This document shows positions 36,942 to 46,100 of a stretch of DNA of 64,000 nucleotides, one piece after another (within the stretch, counting starts at the first letter, position 1; each line of letters begins with the position of its first letter). The position numbers were made by a program, and so were the translations under genes. The notes under the pieces are model-generated. The model worked only from the letters and a program-made list of their open reading frames with translations, was not told where the DNA came from and made no database searches. Source of the DNA: Blattabacterium cuenoti (GTDB taxonomy: Bacteria; Bacteroidota; Bacteroidia; Flavobacteriales; Blattabacteriaceae); the NCBI RefSeq assembly GCF_014252015.1, contig NZ_CP059206.1, positions 496,001 to 560,000 of the forward strand, read 5' to 3'.

Positions 36942-38052
36942 ATTTATTTTTTTTGGAAATTGGAAAACGGTAAATCATTCCATTAATATTCATTCCAGCT
37001 CCTAAAGATGCCATGAGAATTATATCTCCAGGTTTAATTTCATGAGGAGGCATTTTTCCTTTAAGAATTAAATCTAATAAAGTAGGAACAGTAGCAACAG
37101 AAGAATTTCCAAATTTTTGTATTGTCATAGGCATTATTTTTGAAATAAAATCCTTCCTACTTAGGATATTATAATTATACAATTTCAATAATCTTTTTAA
37201 AATAGCATAATCCATTTTAGCATTAGCTTGATGTATGAGAATTTTTTTAATATCCTTAAGATGTAAATTAGCGTGATCAAGTATATTTTTTAGCATATTT
37301 GGAACTTCTGTTAACGCATACTCATAAATTCTCCTTCCATTCATTCTAATATTAACTAAAGATCTTTTATAATTGGGATTTAAAGAAGGACCATTAGTCA
37401 AATAATATAATTCATCATTATTATCACATTGAGTATCATAATGAATGATCCCATATTTTTCATCTTCTAAATATTCTATAGAAGATAGAACTGCTGCTCC
37501 TGCTCCATCTGAAAAAATCATTGCATTTCTATCATGTGGATCTATAACTTTAGATAAAGTTTCAGAACTAGTAATCAATATATTTTTAGCATATTTAGCT
37601 TGTAAAAGCTGATCCGAAAGAATCATTCCCTCTATCCATCCTGTACAACCAAAAATCATATCATATGGTCGACATTTTTTATTTTTTATTTGAAGTTTAT
37701 TTTTTACTTTAGCAGCTATAGAAGGCATAAAATCAGATTGATAAGATATAGGATGAATATCTCCATAATTGTGAGCCGATATGATATAATCTATTTTTTC
37801 TTTATTAATTTTAGAATTAACCAAAGCTTTTTTTGCGGCCATAGCCGCTATATCAGAATTAAATAACCCCTTATTTATATACCTTCTTTCCTCTATTTCC
37901 GTAATTTTTTGAAATTTATTAATGATTTCTTCATTAGATTTTTTAATTTTTAATCCTCTTTTATCGTAAAATTTTTGTTTTAGAAAATGATCTTTTTTTA
38001 TGATATTCTTGGGTAAATAATGTCCCGTACCTGTAATGATTGATCGAATCAT
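36910..38052 (-). CDS. 3-oxoacyl-ACP synthase III family protein (FabH-like)
   Basis: A thiolase-fold condensing enzyme of 380 residues. The catalytic triad is visible: C136 in IFGCTGWIEG, histidine in LIHQANAKMD near 283, and asparagine in FGNSSVATVP near 331. FabH condenses acetyl-CoA with malonyl-ACP to start fatty acid synthesis; this Bacteroidota subfamily is longer than E. coli FabH and may use other acyl groups. The last 13 or so residues are a lysine-rich extension that reads into rpmE2. It is divergent from ubiE. Confidence 0.85.
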   Translation of the reverse strand: MIRSIITGTGHYLPKNIIKKDHFLKQKFYDKRGLKIKKSNEEIINKFQKITEIEERRYINKGLFNSDIAAMAAKKALVNSKINKEKIDYIISAHNYGDIHPISYQSDFMPSIAAKVKNKLQIKNKKCRPYDMIFGCTGWIEGMILSDQLLQAKYAKNILITSSETLSKVIDPHDRNAMIFSDGAGAAVLSSIEYLEDEKYGIIHYDTQCDNNDELYYLTNGPSLNPNYKRSLVNIRMNGRRIYEYALTEVPNMLKNILDHANLHLKDIKKILIHQANAKMDYAILKRLLKLYNYNILSRKDFISKIMPMTIQKFGNSSVATVPTLLDLILKGKMPPHEIKPGDIILMASLGAGMNINGMIYRFPISKKNKYEKKNTSKKL

Positions 38053-38167
38053 TTCTTTTCTTTTAATTGAAAAATTAAATCAAATAATAATAAAGTAAAA
38101 AAACAATATAAAGAATCATTCTTTTTCTTCTTATTTTTCTTAATTTAAGAAGTAAATTTCAAATATT

Positions 38168-38902
38168 ATGAATAAATATTCTCTTTCTTCAAAAGAAGGA
38201 AAATTAAAAAATATGTTTGATCATATTGCTAATAAATACGATTTAATCAATCATATATCATCTTTTGGAATAGATTTTATATGGAGAAAGAAAGTAATTC
38301 ATTTATTATACAAATTTAGTTTTAGGAAAAAAAAAATTAAAAAAATACTTGATTTAGCTACTGGTACTGGAGATTTAGCTATTTTATTAGCTAAAAAATT
38401 CAAATATCCCTATATTATAGGATTAGACCCATCTGATAAAATGCTGAAAATAGCTGAAAAAAAAATAAAAAACAATTTTTTGGAAAAAAGAATTCAAACA
38501 ATACAAGGATATTCAAACAATATTCCGTTCAAAAATGAAACTTTTGATATAGTAACTATTGGTTTTGGAATTAGAAATTTCCAATATATTCATCACTCTG
38601 TTAAAGAAATATATAGAATTCTAAAACCTTCAGGTATTTTAGCCATTTTAGAATTTTCCAAACCTTCCAATTTTTGGATAAGAAAAATTTATTATTTTTA
38701 TTTATTTTTTATAAAAAAAATCGGAAATTTTATATCAAAAAACCATTTTGCCTACAGTTATTTAAAGGAATCTATATTATCTTTTCCCTATTGCAACAAA
38801 AAAATGAATAATCTTTTAAAATATCATAAATTAAATCCGATTTATACACAAAAATTAACTTTTGGAATTGTTTCTCTTTACTTAGCCAAAAAAAATAAAT
38901 GA
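38168..38902 (+). CDS. ubiE: Demethylmenaquinone methyltransferase (UbiE/MenG)
   Basis: Class I SAM-dependent methyltransferase of 244 residues that methylates the quinone ring in the last step of menaquinone synthesis. It has FDHIANKYDLINHISSFGID at residues 18-37, motif I DLATGTGDLA near 63, and VTIGFGIRNF further on, all typical of UbiE/MenG. As Bacteroidota respire with menaquinone, the menG role is likely. The start is the ATG at 38168; the spacer to the divergent fabH-like gene is 115 bases. Confidence 0.92.
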   Translation: MNKYSLSSKEGKLKNMFDHIANKYDLINHISSFGIDFIWRKKVIHLLYKFSFRKKKIKKILDLATGTGDLAILLAKKFKYPYIIGLDPSDKMLKIAEKKIKNNFLEKRIQTIQGYSNNIPFKNETFDIVTIGFGIRNFQYIHHSVKEIYRILKPSGILAILEFSKPSNFWIRKIYYFYLFFIKKIGNFISKNHFAYSYLKESILSFPYCNKKMNNLLKYHKLNPIYTQKLTFGIVSLYLAKKNK

Positions 38903-38940
38903 TACAATTTTTTAATATTTAACTAATATATTTTTTCGTA

Positions 38941-40461
38941 ATGATAAAGTATTTATCTGGATATTTTACATCTGCTTTTCTTAAAAGAAGAATTAAAAAT
39001 ATAGAGTTTTTTATGCGTTATCCAATAGAAATACAAAATCAATTAATAAATCAATTAATTTGGTATGCAAAAGATACCGAATTTGGAAAAAAATATGGAT
39101 TTCGTGAAATTAAAAAGTATCAACAATTCTCTGAAAGAATACCCATATGTAAATATTCCGATTTACAATATAATATTAAAAGAATTCGTAAAGGAGAAAG
39201 AAATATATTATGGCCAGGAGAAGTTAAATGGTTTGCCAGATCATCTGGGACAACTAACAGTAGAAGTAAATACATTCCTGTAACCAAATTATCTATGAAT
39301 AAATGTCATTACAAAGCAGGAAAAGATATGTTATCTATCTACATTCATAATCATCCCAAAACAAAAATATTTTTTGGAAAAACGGTTCGTTTAGGTGGAA
39401 GTTATGAATTACATAGAAAATATAATACGTTTTATGGGGATTTATCTTCCATTTTGATTAAAAACATGCCTTTTTGGGCTGAAAATATTTGTGTACCTAG
39501 TAAAAAAATAGCTTTAATGAGTGAGTGGGAAAGAAAATTAGAAAATATAGTAAAAAATACAGGATATCAAGATGTTAGAATTTTATTAGGTGTTTGTTCT
39601 TGGTTATTGATTTTTTTGAAAAAATTATTAAAAGAATTTGACAAAAAAAAAATAAATGAAATATGGCCTAATATAGAAGTTATATTTCATGGAGGGGTAA
39701 GTTTAAAACCTTATATTTATCAATATCAAAAATTGTTCGATACATCTATTAACTATTATGATGTGTATAGTGCTTCAGAAGGTTTTTTTGCTGTACAAGA
39801 TCAAAAAAATGTTGAAGATCTTTTATTATTATTAAATCATGGGATATTTTATGAATTTATTCCTACAGAAGAAATAAACAATACAGATCCTAAAATATTT
39901 ACTATTGATAAGGTAGAATTAAATAAAAATTATGCACTTGTTATTTCTACTAATGCAGGACTATGGAGATATATAGTTGGAGATACTGTAAAGTTTACTA
40001 GTTTATCTCCATATAGAATTTCTATTTCAGGAAGAACTACTCATTATATAAATTCTTTCGGAGAAGAATTAATTGTTGAAAATGCAGAAAAAGCTTTAAA
40101 TAAAACTTGCATGAAAACAAATTCCATTATTCATGAATATACTGCAGGTCCTATATATATGAATCAAAAAAATTCTGGAGCTCATGAATGGATTATAGAA
40201 TTTAAAAAATGTCCAAAAAATTTATGTGATTTTAGAAATATTTTGGATAATGAATTAAAATCTTTGAATTCGGATTACGAAATTAAACGATACAAAAATA
40301 TAATTTTAGGTCCTCCTATTATATATGTTGCAAGAAATGGTTTATTCTATGATTGGCTAAAAAAACATAAAAAATTAGGAGGACAAAATAAAGTTCCACG
40401 TTTATCCAATGACAGAAGATATATTGATTCTATTCTAAAAATGGAAAAAAATAGAAATTAA
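38941..40461 (+). CDS. GH3 family acyl-adenylating protein
   Basis: A 506-residue member of the GH3 family, named for plant auxin-responsive enzymes that adenylate a carboxylic acid and join it to an amino acid. The ATP-site motif ARSSGTTNSRSKYIPVT near residue 99, the YSASEGFFAVQ element near 276 and the NAGLWRYIVGDTV motif near 338 are all present. Free-living Bacteroidota also carry such a gene, but its substrate is unknown. It follows ubiE by 38 bases and precedes rpsO. Its retention in a reduced genome is unexplained. Confidence 0.85.
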   Translation: MIKYLSGYFTSAFLKRRIKNIEFFMRYPIEIQNQLINQLIWYAKDTEFGKKYGFREIKKYQQFSERIPICKYSDLQYNIKRIRKGERNILWPGEVKWFARSSGTTNSRSKYIPVTKLSMNKCHYKAGKDMLSIYIHNHPKTKIFFGKTVRLGGSYELHRKYNTFYGDLSSILIKNMPFWAENICVPSKKIALMSEWERKLENIVKNTGYQDVRILLGVCSWLLIFLKKLLKEFDKKKINEIWPNIEVIFHGGVSLKPYIYQYQKLFDTSINYYDVYSASEGFFAVQDQKNVEDLLLLLNHGIFYEFIPTEEINNTDPKIFTIDKVELNKNYALVISTNAGLWRYIVGDTVKFTSLSPYRISISGRTTHYINSFGEELIVENAEKALNKTCMKTNSIIHEYTAGPIYMNQKNSGAHEWIIEFKKCPKNLCDFRNILDNELKSLNSDYEIKRYKNIILGPPIIYVARNGLFYDWLKKHKKLGGQNKVPRLSNDRRYIDSILKMEKNRN

Positions 40462-40496
40462 TTTCAAAAAAATATTTTTAACTTTATAGTTTTATT

Positions 40497-40760
40497 ATGA
40501 CAGTAGAAAAAAAAAAAGAAATATTCAAAACTTATGGAACATCTGTTTACGATACAGGTTCTTCCAAAGCTCAGATTGCTTTATTTACTTATAGGATTAA
40601 TCATTTAAATAACCATCTTAAAAATAATAAAAAGGATTTTAATACAGAAAGAGCTTTAGTTAAAATGGTAGGAAAAAGAAAAAAATTGCTAAAATATATA
40701 GAAAAGCATGATATTGATAGTTACAAAAATATAATAAAACATTTAGGATTAAGAAAATAA
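40497..40760 (+). CDS. rpsO: Small ribosomal subunit protein uS15
   Basis: An 87-residue primary rRNA-binding protein that organises the central domain of the 30S. It contains DTGSSKAQIALFTYRINHLN, and LVKMVGKRKKLLKYIEKHD, both diagnostic. A run of 11 A near the start (GTAG followed by A11) encodes three lysines in frame. It is 46 bases upstream of pnp, the classic rpsO-pnp pairing. Confidence 0.95.
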   Translation: MTVEKKKEIFKTYGTSVYDTGSSKAQIALFTYRINHLNNHLKNNKKDFNTERALVKMVGKRKKLLKYIEKHDIDSYKNIIKHLGLRK

Positions 40761-40806
40761 AATTAATAAAATATTTCTATAGTTATATAGAAAACAAAAA
40801 AAAAAT

Positions 40807-42954
40807 ATGCCAGACATAGTAAAAGAGACCATTTCCATGAAAGATGGTCGTACTATCATTATAGAAACAGGTTGTTTAGCAAAACAAGCAGATGGAGCTG
40901 CTATAGTACGTGCAAGAGATACAATGCTTTTGGCAACTGTGGTCGTTTCTAAAGAAACAAAAAAAGAAACTAATTTTTTGCCTTTAACAGTAGATTATAG
41001 AGAAAAATATTCTGCAGGAGGTAAAATTCCTGGTGGTTTTATTAAAAGAGAAGGAAGACCTTCTAATGAAGAAATATTAACGATGAGATTAGTAGATCGT
41101 GTTTTGAGACCTACATTTCCAGATTGGTTTAAAAAAGAAATACAAATCATGATCTCGTTACTTTCATATGATAAAACTGTTTTACCAGATGGTTTAGCTG
41201 GATTAGCTGCATCTACAGCTTTATCAGTGGCAGGAATCCCTTTTAATGGTCCTATATCAGAAATTCGTATCATACGTATGAATGGAAAGTTTATTATTAA
41301 TCCTAGTTTAGATCAGTTAAAAGAAGCCGATATAGATTTGATAGTAGGAGCTTCTAATCATTCTATTCTTATGATAGAAGGGGAAATGAAAGAAATAAAA
41401 GAAAATGAATTTTTAGAAACTGTTATCACAGCTCATAAAGAAATAAAAACACAAATAGAAGCTCAAATACGTTTAGTGGGTAAATTGTCAAAAAATAATT
41501 TTTGTATTTTTGATAATGAAAAATCAATAAATTCTTCTCAAGAAGAAGAAAATAGAATATTAAAAAAAGAACTTATTTCATTCTCATATGAAAAAATAGA
41601 TAAAGTTTATCAAAACTTTTTAGATAAAAAAAATAGATCTATTCAAGAAAAAATTATACTCAACGATTTTAAAAAAAAATTTATAACAGAAGAAAAAGAA
41701 GCTATTGTTGACCAATTTTTTGAAGAAATTAGAAAAGAGATAATTAGAAATTTAATTTTAAAAAAAGGTGTTCGATTAGATGGAAGAACTAATAAACAAA
41801 TACGTTCAATATCTAGTTTTGTTGATTATTTACCTGGAGTGCATGGTTCTGCCTTATTTTCAAGAGGAGAAACTCAATCTTTAACTACAGTCACATTAGG
41901 ATCTTCTTTAGATGCTAATAGAATTGATAATGTTATTATGGAAAATCAGGAAAAATTTTATTTACATTACAATTTTCCACCTTTTTCTACAGGAGAAATA
42001 CGTTCTATAAGAGGAGTTTCTAGACGTGAAGTAGGTCATGGAAATTTAGCTCAACGTGCATTAAAAAATGTTATCCCCAATAATCCATATACAATTCGTG
42101 TCGTTTCTGATATTATGGAATCTAATGGATCGTCTTCTATGGCTACAGTTTGTGCTGGTAGTTTGGCATTAATGGATGCAGGGATCCCTATAAAAAATCC
42201 TGTTTCTGGAATTGCTATGGGGTTGTTTATCGAACATAATAAAAAAGTTATTGTTTCAGATATAATGGGAGAAGAAGATCATTTTGGAGATTTAGATTTC
42301 AAAATAACAGGAACTAAATGTGGAATTACAGCTTGTCAAATGGATGTAAAAAAAATGCAAAGTGTAACATACGATCTTATAAATCAAATTTTAATGCAAG
42401 CTCTAGAAGGTCGTATTTTTATTTTAGAAAAAATGTTGGAAGTTTTACCTAAATATAGAAAAAAAATGAAACCTAATGCTCCAAAAATATATACTTTTAA
42501 TATTCCAAAAGATTTTATAGGTTCAGTTATAGGAACCGGTGGAAAAGTGATTCAAGAAATACAATCATGTACAAATACAAATATATTAATTGAAGAAAAA
42601 GGGAATTTAGGTTACATTGAAATCGTTGGAAAAGATTATGAAAAAATAGAAAAAGCTATTAACAGAATTAAACAAATTGCTTTTGTTCCTGAATTAGGAA
42701 AAGTTTATAAAGCAAAAGTAAAATCTATAAAAGATTTTGGTGTTTTTGTTGAAATCTCCAAAGGAGTAGAAGGTTTGTTACATATTTCGGAAATAGGATG
42801 GAAAAGATTGAATAATATAGAAGAAGAGTTGCATATAGGTGATATTATTGATGTAAAATTTATGGGAATGGATGAAAAAAATAAAAAAATGAAACTCTCT
42901 AGAAAAGTACTTTTACCACGTCCTAAGAAAGAAAATAATATAAAAAAAATATGA
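40807..42954 (+). CDS. pnp: Polynucleotide phosphorylase
   Basis: PNPase degrades RNA 3' to 5' using phosphate. The 715-residue protein has two RNase PH domains (about 1-220 and 315-545, the second with SRGETQSLTTVTLG and DIMGEEDHFGDLDFK, which holds catalytic aspartates). They are followed by a KH domain (IGSVIGTGGKVIQEIQ near 580) and an S1 domain (VKSIKDFGVFVEI near 640). All domains are present. Its stop overlaps the rpoD start by 4 bases (ATGA). Confidence 0.96.
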   Translation: MPDIVKETISMKDGRTIIIETGCLAKQADGAAIVRARDTMLLATVVVSKETKKETNFLPLTVDYREKYSAGGKIPGGFIKREGRPSNEEILTMRLVDRVLRPTFPDWFKKEIQIMISLLSYDKTVLPDGLAGLAASTALSVAGIPFNGPISEIRIIRMNGKFIINPSLDQLKEADIDLIVGASNHSILMIEGEMKEIKENEFLETVITAHKEIKTQIEAQIRLVGKLSKNNFCIFDNEKSINSSQEEENRILKKELISFSYEKIDKVYQNFLDKKNRSIQEKIILNDFKKKFITEEKEAIVDQFFEEIRKEIIRNLILKKGVRLDGRTNKQIRSISSFVDYLPGVHGSALFSRGETQSLTTVTLGSSLDANRIDNVIMENQEKFYLHYNFPPFSTGEIRSIRGVSRREVGHGNLAQRALKNVIPNNPYTIRVVSDIMESNGSSSMATVCAGSLALMDAGIPIKNPVSGIAMGLFIEHNKKVIVSDIMGEEDHFGDLDFKITGTKCGITACQMDVKKMQSVTYDLINQILMQALEGRIFILEKMLEVLPKYRKKMKPNAPKIYTFNIPKDFIGSVIGTGGKVIQEIQSCTNTNILIEEKGNLGYIEIVGKDYEKIEKAINRIKQIAFVPELGKVYKAKVKSIKDFGVFVEISKGVEGLLHISEIGWKRLNNIEEELHIGDIIDVKFMGMDEKNKKMKLSRKVLLPRPKKENNIKKI

Positions 42955-43814
42955 GACAACTTAAAATTACTAAACAAGTAACAAATCGCGAATCTGAATC
43001 GTTAGATAAGTATCTTCATGAAATAGGTAAAATTCCATTATTAACTCCAGAAGAAGAAGTGGAATACGCTCGTAGAGCAAGAGAAGGAGACTCTTCGGCT
43101 ATAGATAAACTTGTGAATGCAAATTTACGTTTTGTTGTTTCTGTAGCAAAACAATATCAAAATCAAGGACTAAGTTTATGTGATTTAATTAATGAAGGAA
43201 ATTTAGGTTTAATAAAAGGAATTTTACGTTTTGATGAAACAAGAGGGTTCAAATGTATTTCTTATGTTGTTTGGTGGATTAGACAAGCTATTTTGCAAGC
43301 TATCGCTGAACAATCACGTTCTATTAGACAACCTACAAATAAATTAGCATTATTAAATAAAATACTAAAAACTCTTGCTCAACTTGAGCAAGAATTGCAA
43401 AGAACACCTTCCGTAAGAGAAATAGCAGAATATTTAGATATGAGTGAAAAAGATGTTGAAGAATCCATAAAAAATTCAGGAAGACATGTATCTATGGACG
43501 CTCCATTAATAGAAGGAGAAGATTCCAATTTATATGATTTAGTTAGATCAGACGAATCTCCTCGTCCAGATGAACATTTGGAAAAAGAATCTTTACGTAA
43601 AGATATAAAAAGGATTCTAGAAACTTTAAGTGAAAGAGAACGTCGTGTTATCATTTTACATTTTGGATTAAATGGATCTCCACCTATGACTTTAGAAGAA
43701 GTGGGACAATCTTGCGATTTAACGAGAGAACGAGTTCGACAAATTGAAAGTATAGCATTAAAAAGACTAAAACATTCTTCCAGAAGCAAAATACTTAAAC
43801 CTTATTTAGGATAA
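42951..43814 (+). CDS. rpoD: Primary RNA polymerase sigma factor RpoD
   Basis: A 287-residue group 1 sigma factor, the short form without a long region 1.1 that is standard in Bacteroidota. Regions in order: 1.2 (SLDKYLHEIGKIPLLTPEEE), 2 (ANLRFVVSVAKQYQNQG and KCISYVVWWIRQAI), 3 (RTPSVREIAEYLDMS) and 4.2 (LTRERVRQIESIALKRL). It recognises the TTTG / TAnnTTTG promoters of this phylum. Coupled to pnp by a 4-base overlap and meeting tRNA-Arg head-on 2 bases past its stop. Confidence 0.95.
   Translation: MRQLKITKQVTNRESESLDKYLHEIGKIPLLTPEEEVEYARRAREGDSSAIDKLVNANLRFVVSVAKQYQNQGLSLCDLINEGNLGLIKGILRFDETRGFKCISYVVWWIRQAILQAIAEQSRSIRQPTNKLALLNKILKTLAQLEQELQRTPSVREIAEYLDMSEKDVEESIKNSGRHVSMDAPLIEGEDSNLYDLVRSDESPRPDEHLEKESLRKDIKRILETLSERERRVIILHFGLNGSPPMTLEEVGQSCDLTRERVRQIESIALKRLKHSSRSKILKPYLG
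43373..43393. repeat. 10-bp inverted repeat with 1-base spacer in rpoD
   Basis: TCTTGCTCAA is followed by C and its exact reverse complement (43384-43393). It is coding for an ordinary part of region 3 and probably arises from codon use. Confidence 0.7.
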
Positions 43815-43816
43815 TA

Positions 43817-43890
43817 CGACCTCGAAGGGATTCGAACCCATAACCTTCTGATCCGTAGTCAGATGCTCTATCCAATTAAGCTACGAGGCC
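43817..43890 (-). tRNA. tRNA-Arg (anticodon ACG)
   Basis: The reverse strand folds as a cloverleaf of 74 bases. The acceptor GGCCTCG pairs with CGAGGTC (one G-T pair), the anticodon stem is TCTGA/TCAGA with loop CTACGGA (anticodon ACG, read as ICG after deamination), and the T-arm is TGGG-TTCGAAT-CCC-like. The discriminator is G. CCA is not encoded. It lies 10 bases after the tpiA stop on the same strand and likely shares its transcript. Confidence 0.95.
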
Positions 43891-43900
43891 TTTAATACAT

Positions 43901-44659
43901 TTATGATTGAACAATATCTAAGAACTTTTCAAGTTTAAGAGAAGAGTTTCCTACAAGTCCTCCATCTATATCTTTTTGATAAAAAAGATCTTTTGCATTT
44001 AGATCATTAATACTTCCTCCATATAAAATAGATATATTATTAGAAATCTTTTCTCCATATTTTTCTAGAAATAAAGAACGAATAAATTCATGCATAGTTT
44101 GAGCTTGTTCAAATGTAGCCGTTTTTCCTGTTCCAATAGCCCATATGGGTTCATATGCTATATAAAAAGATTTTATATCTTCTGAAGAACAATGAAAAAC
44201 TGTTTCTTCCAATTGATCTTTAACAATTTTAAATTGTTGATTATTATATCTTTCATTCAGCGATTCTCCTACACAGAAAATAATATTTAAACCATATTTC
44301 AATGCTATTTTTATCTTTTCTAATAAAATATTATTTTTTTCTAAAAAAAATTTTCTACGTTCACTATGTCCCAGTATAACTTTTTGAATTCCTATAGATT
44401 TTAGCATAGAAGCTGATACTTCTCCTGTATAAGAACCTCTATCTTTTTGATGAATATTTTGAGCCGCAATATTTAAAGTTGTTCCTTGTAAAATTTGATT
44501 TGAAATGTGTAAAAAAGGGAAAGAAGGAGCAACAATAATTTCTTTATTATGATTTATTTTTTTCTCGAAAACAAATTTTAATAAATTTCTAATAAAAGAA
44601 GTTGTTTCATGAAAGTCATAATTCATTTTCCAATTTGCAATGACAACCTTTTTTTTCAT
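43901..44659 (-). CDS. tpiA: Triosephosphate isomerase
   Basis: Interconverts dihydroxyacetone phosphate and glyceraldehyde 3-phosphate in central metabolism. The 252-residue TIM barrel has the start IANWKMN (substrate lysine), the electrophile histidine in ILGHSERR near 97, the catalytic glutamate in YEPIWAIGTGKTAT near 168, and YGGSINDLNAKDL for phosphate binding. Intact. Downstream of the DUF1599 gene on the reverse strand and upstream of tRNA-Arg. Confidence 0.96.
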   Translation of the reverse strand: MKKKVVIANWKMNYDFHETTSFIRNLLKFVFEKKINHNKEIIVAPSFPFLHISNQILQGTTLNIAAQNIHQKDRGSYTGEVSASMLKSIGIQKVILGHSERRKFFLEKNNILLEKIKIALKYGLNIIFCVGESLNERYNNQQFKIVKDQLEETVFHCSSEDIKSFYIAYEPIWAIGTGKTATFEQAQTMHEFIRSLFLEKYGEKISNNISILYGGSINDLNAKDLFYQKDIDGGLVGNSSLKLEKFLDIVQS

Positions 44660-44693
44660 TATTTTTTTTGTACGATGTAATATAAATATAAAA

Positions 44694-45197
44694 TTAAAAA
44701 TTTTGTTTTAATAAAAAAATGCTTTCGATAAGTATTTGAAAACAAAATTTTTCTAATTCCTTTTCCTTGAATAAAATTTTTTTTTTATTTTTTTTTATAT
44801 ATGAAATATTTTTCAAAAGATCATTTATAGAAAATTTATTAAAAGTTATATTTGTGCAATCTATATAATTTTTTATACTTATAAATTTTTGATTATAAAT
44901 CAATATCACATCATGATGTGATATTTTATTAAAATTTGATGTAAAATAAATATCTAATTTAATTAATATAATTATTAAATAATTTATGATATCTATATAC
45001 GTATCTATTATTTTTTCTTCTTTAATTTTTTGATTTCCTTTTAATTGAATATTTTTTATACGTATTATTTTAATTAAAATCTGATCTATTATGGAATAAT
45101 TATGTAAAAATTTCCATGATAATCCATAATCTATTAATTTTTCTGAAAAAAGTTTTCTACATTTTTGAATAATAAAATCAATATGAATAAGATTCAT
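44694..45197 (-). CDS. DUF1599 family protein, function unknown
   Basis: A 167-residue protein matching the DUF1599 family found in Bacteroidota near tpiA and folP, as here. The conserved front part contains FIIQKCRKLFSEKLIDYGLS and DQILIKIIRIKNIQ, followed by DIINYLIIILIKLD. The family has been linked by others to nucleotide modification, but no activity is clear to me. The C-terminal half is poorly conserved and extremely A+T-rich, and contains a 24-base perfect palindrome. Divergent from folP. Confidence 0.8.
   Translation of the reverse strand: MNLIHIDFIIQKCRKLFSEKLIDYGLSWKFLHNYSIIDQILIKIIRIKNIQLKGNQKIKEEKIIDTYIDIINYLIIILIKLDIYFTSNFNKISHHDVILIYNQKFISIKNYIDCTNITFNKFSINDLLKNISYIKKNKKKILFKEKELEKFCFQILIESIFLLKQNF
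44902..44925. repeat. Perfect 24-base palindrome inside the DUF1599 gene
   Basis: AATATCACATCA is followed directly by its exact reverse complement, with no loop. It includes eight G/C bases, unusual against the surrounding near-pure A/T. It lies in the weakly conserved middle of the gene. It resembles an operator in form, but its position inside a coding region gives no obvious target. Confidence 0.8.
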
Positions 45198-45208
45198 GTC
45201 ATTTCATT

Positions 45209-45216
45209 TAATTTTG
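45209..45216 (+). promoter_or_regulatory. Possible promoter -7 element for folP-dacA-murF
   Basis: TAATTTTG matches TAnnTTTG, 28 bases before the folP start codon. The -33 position lacks a clear TTTG. Tentative. Confidence 0.3.
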
Positions 45217-45244
45217 TAACAAATTACAATAAATAGTTTGTTCT

Positions 45245-46078
45245 ATGATGATTAATTGTGCAGGGACTTTATTGCATTTAGAAGAACCAAAAATAATAGG
45301 AATCGTTAATTTAACTCCTGATTCTTTTTATGATGGAGGTAAGTTATGTTCTGAATATAATATTTTACAACATATAGAAATTTTATTAAGTGAAGGTTCT
45401 GATTTTATAGATATTGGAGGTTGTTCCACACGTCCAGGATCCAAATTAGTAACAGAAAAAGAAGAAATAAAAAGAGTAATCAAACCTATTCGTACTATTA
45501 TAAAAAATTTTCCAAATGTTAGAATATCTATAGATACCTTTCGTAGTGAAGTAGCTAGAATAGCAGTGGAAGAAGGGGTTGTAATGATAAATGATATATC
45601 AGGAGGAAAATTTGATAAAAATATGTTTACTTTGCTAGGAAAACTTAAGATTCCATATGTATTAAATCATATAAAAGGAATACCTGAAAATATGCAGAAA
45701 AATCCTTCTTATTGTGAAGATATAATAATAGAAATAAACAATTTTTTTTCTGAACAAATTTTTTATTTAAAAAAATATGGAATTCAAGATATTATTTTGG
45801 ATCCTGGATTTGGTTTTGGAAAAACACTAGAACAAAATTTTAGATTGTTAAAAAACTTATCTTTATTAGGATTTCAGGATTATCCAATTTTAGTTGGCCT
45901 TTCCAGAAAATCTATGATCAAACTTATTTTAAAATCTTCTTATGAAGATTCATTAAATGGAACTTCCATCATTCATACTATAGCACTTTTAAATGGATCC
46001 AAATTTTTACGTGTACATGATGTAAAAGAAGCTGTAGAATGCATTAAATTAGTACAATATTATAAAAAAATTTTATAA
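45245..46078 (+). CDS. folP: Dihydropteroate synthase
   Basis: FolP joins p-aminobenzoate to the pterin pyrophosphate in folate synthesis and is the sulfonamide target. The 277-residue TIM barrel has GIVNLTPDSFYDGG near residue 19, DIGGCSTRPGS near 57 (family form DIGGxSTRPG), ISIDTF near 95, NDISGG near 116, ILDPGFGFGKT near 182 and GLSRKS near 217. A second ATG one codon in is an alternative start. First gene of a folP-dacA-murF run; fthC elsewhere in the window also serves folate. Confidence 0.95.
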   Translation: MMINCAGTLLHLEEPKIIGIVNLTPDSFYDGGKLCSEYNILQHIEILLSEGSDFIDIGGCSTRPGSKLVTEKEEIKRVIKPIRTIIKNFPNVRISIDTFRSEVARIAVEEGVVMINDISGGKFDKNMFTLLGKLKIPYVLNHIKGIPENMQKNPSYCEDIIIEINNFFSEQIFYLKKYGIQDIILDPGFGFGKTLEQNFRLLKNLSLLGFQDYPILVGLSRKSMIKLILKSSYEDSLNGTSIIHTIALLNGSKFLRVHDVKEAVECIKLVQYYKKIL

Positions 46079-46100
46079 TTCACTAATACTTATATTATTT

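Noticed and set aside
38138..38155. Short inverted repeat TTCTTA-ATT-TAAGAA before ubiE as a terminator
   Set aside because: Only six base pairs, pure A/T apart from two pairs, and no T-run after it; too weak to call.
43379..43789. 136-codon open frame on the reverse strand
   Set aside because: It lies inside rpoD on the opposite strand; the real gene is clear and the shadow product is serine-rich without motifs.
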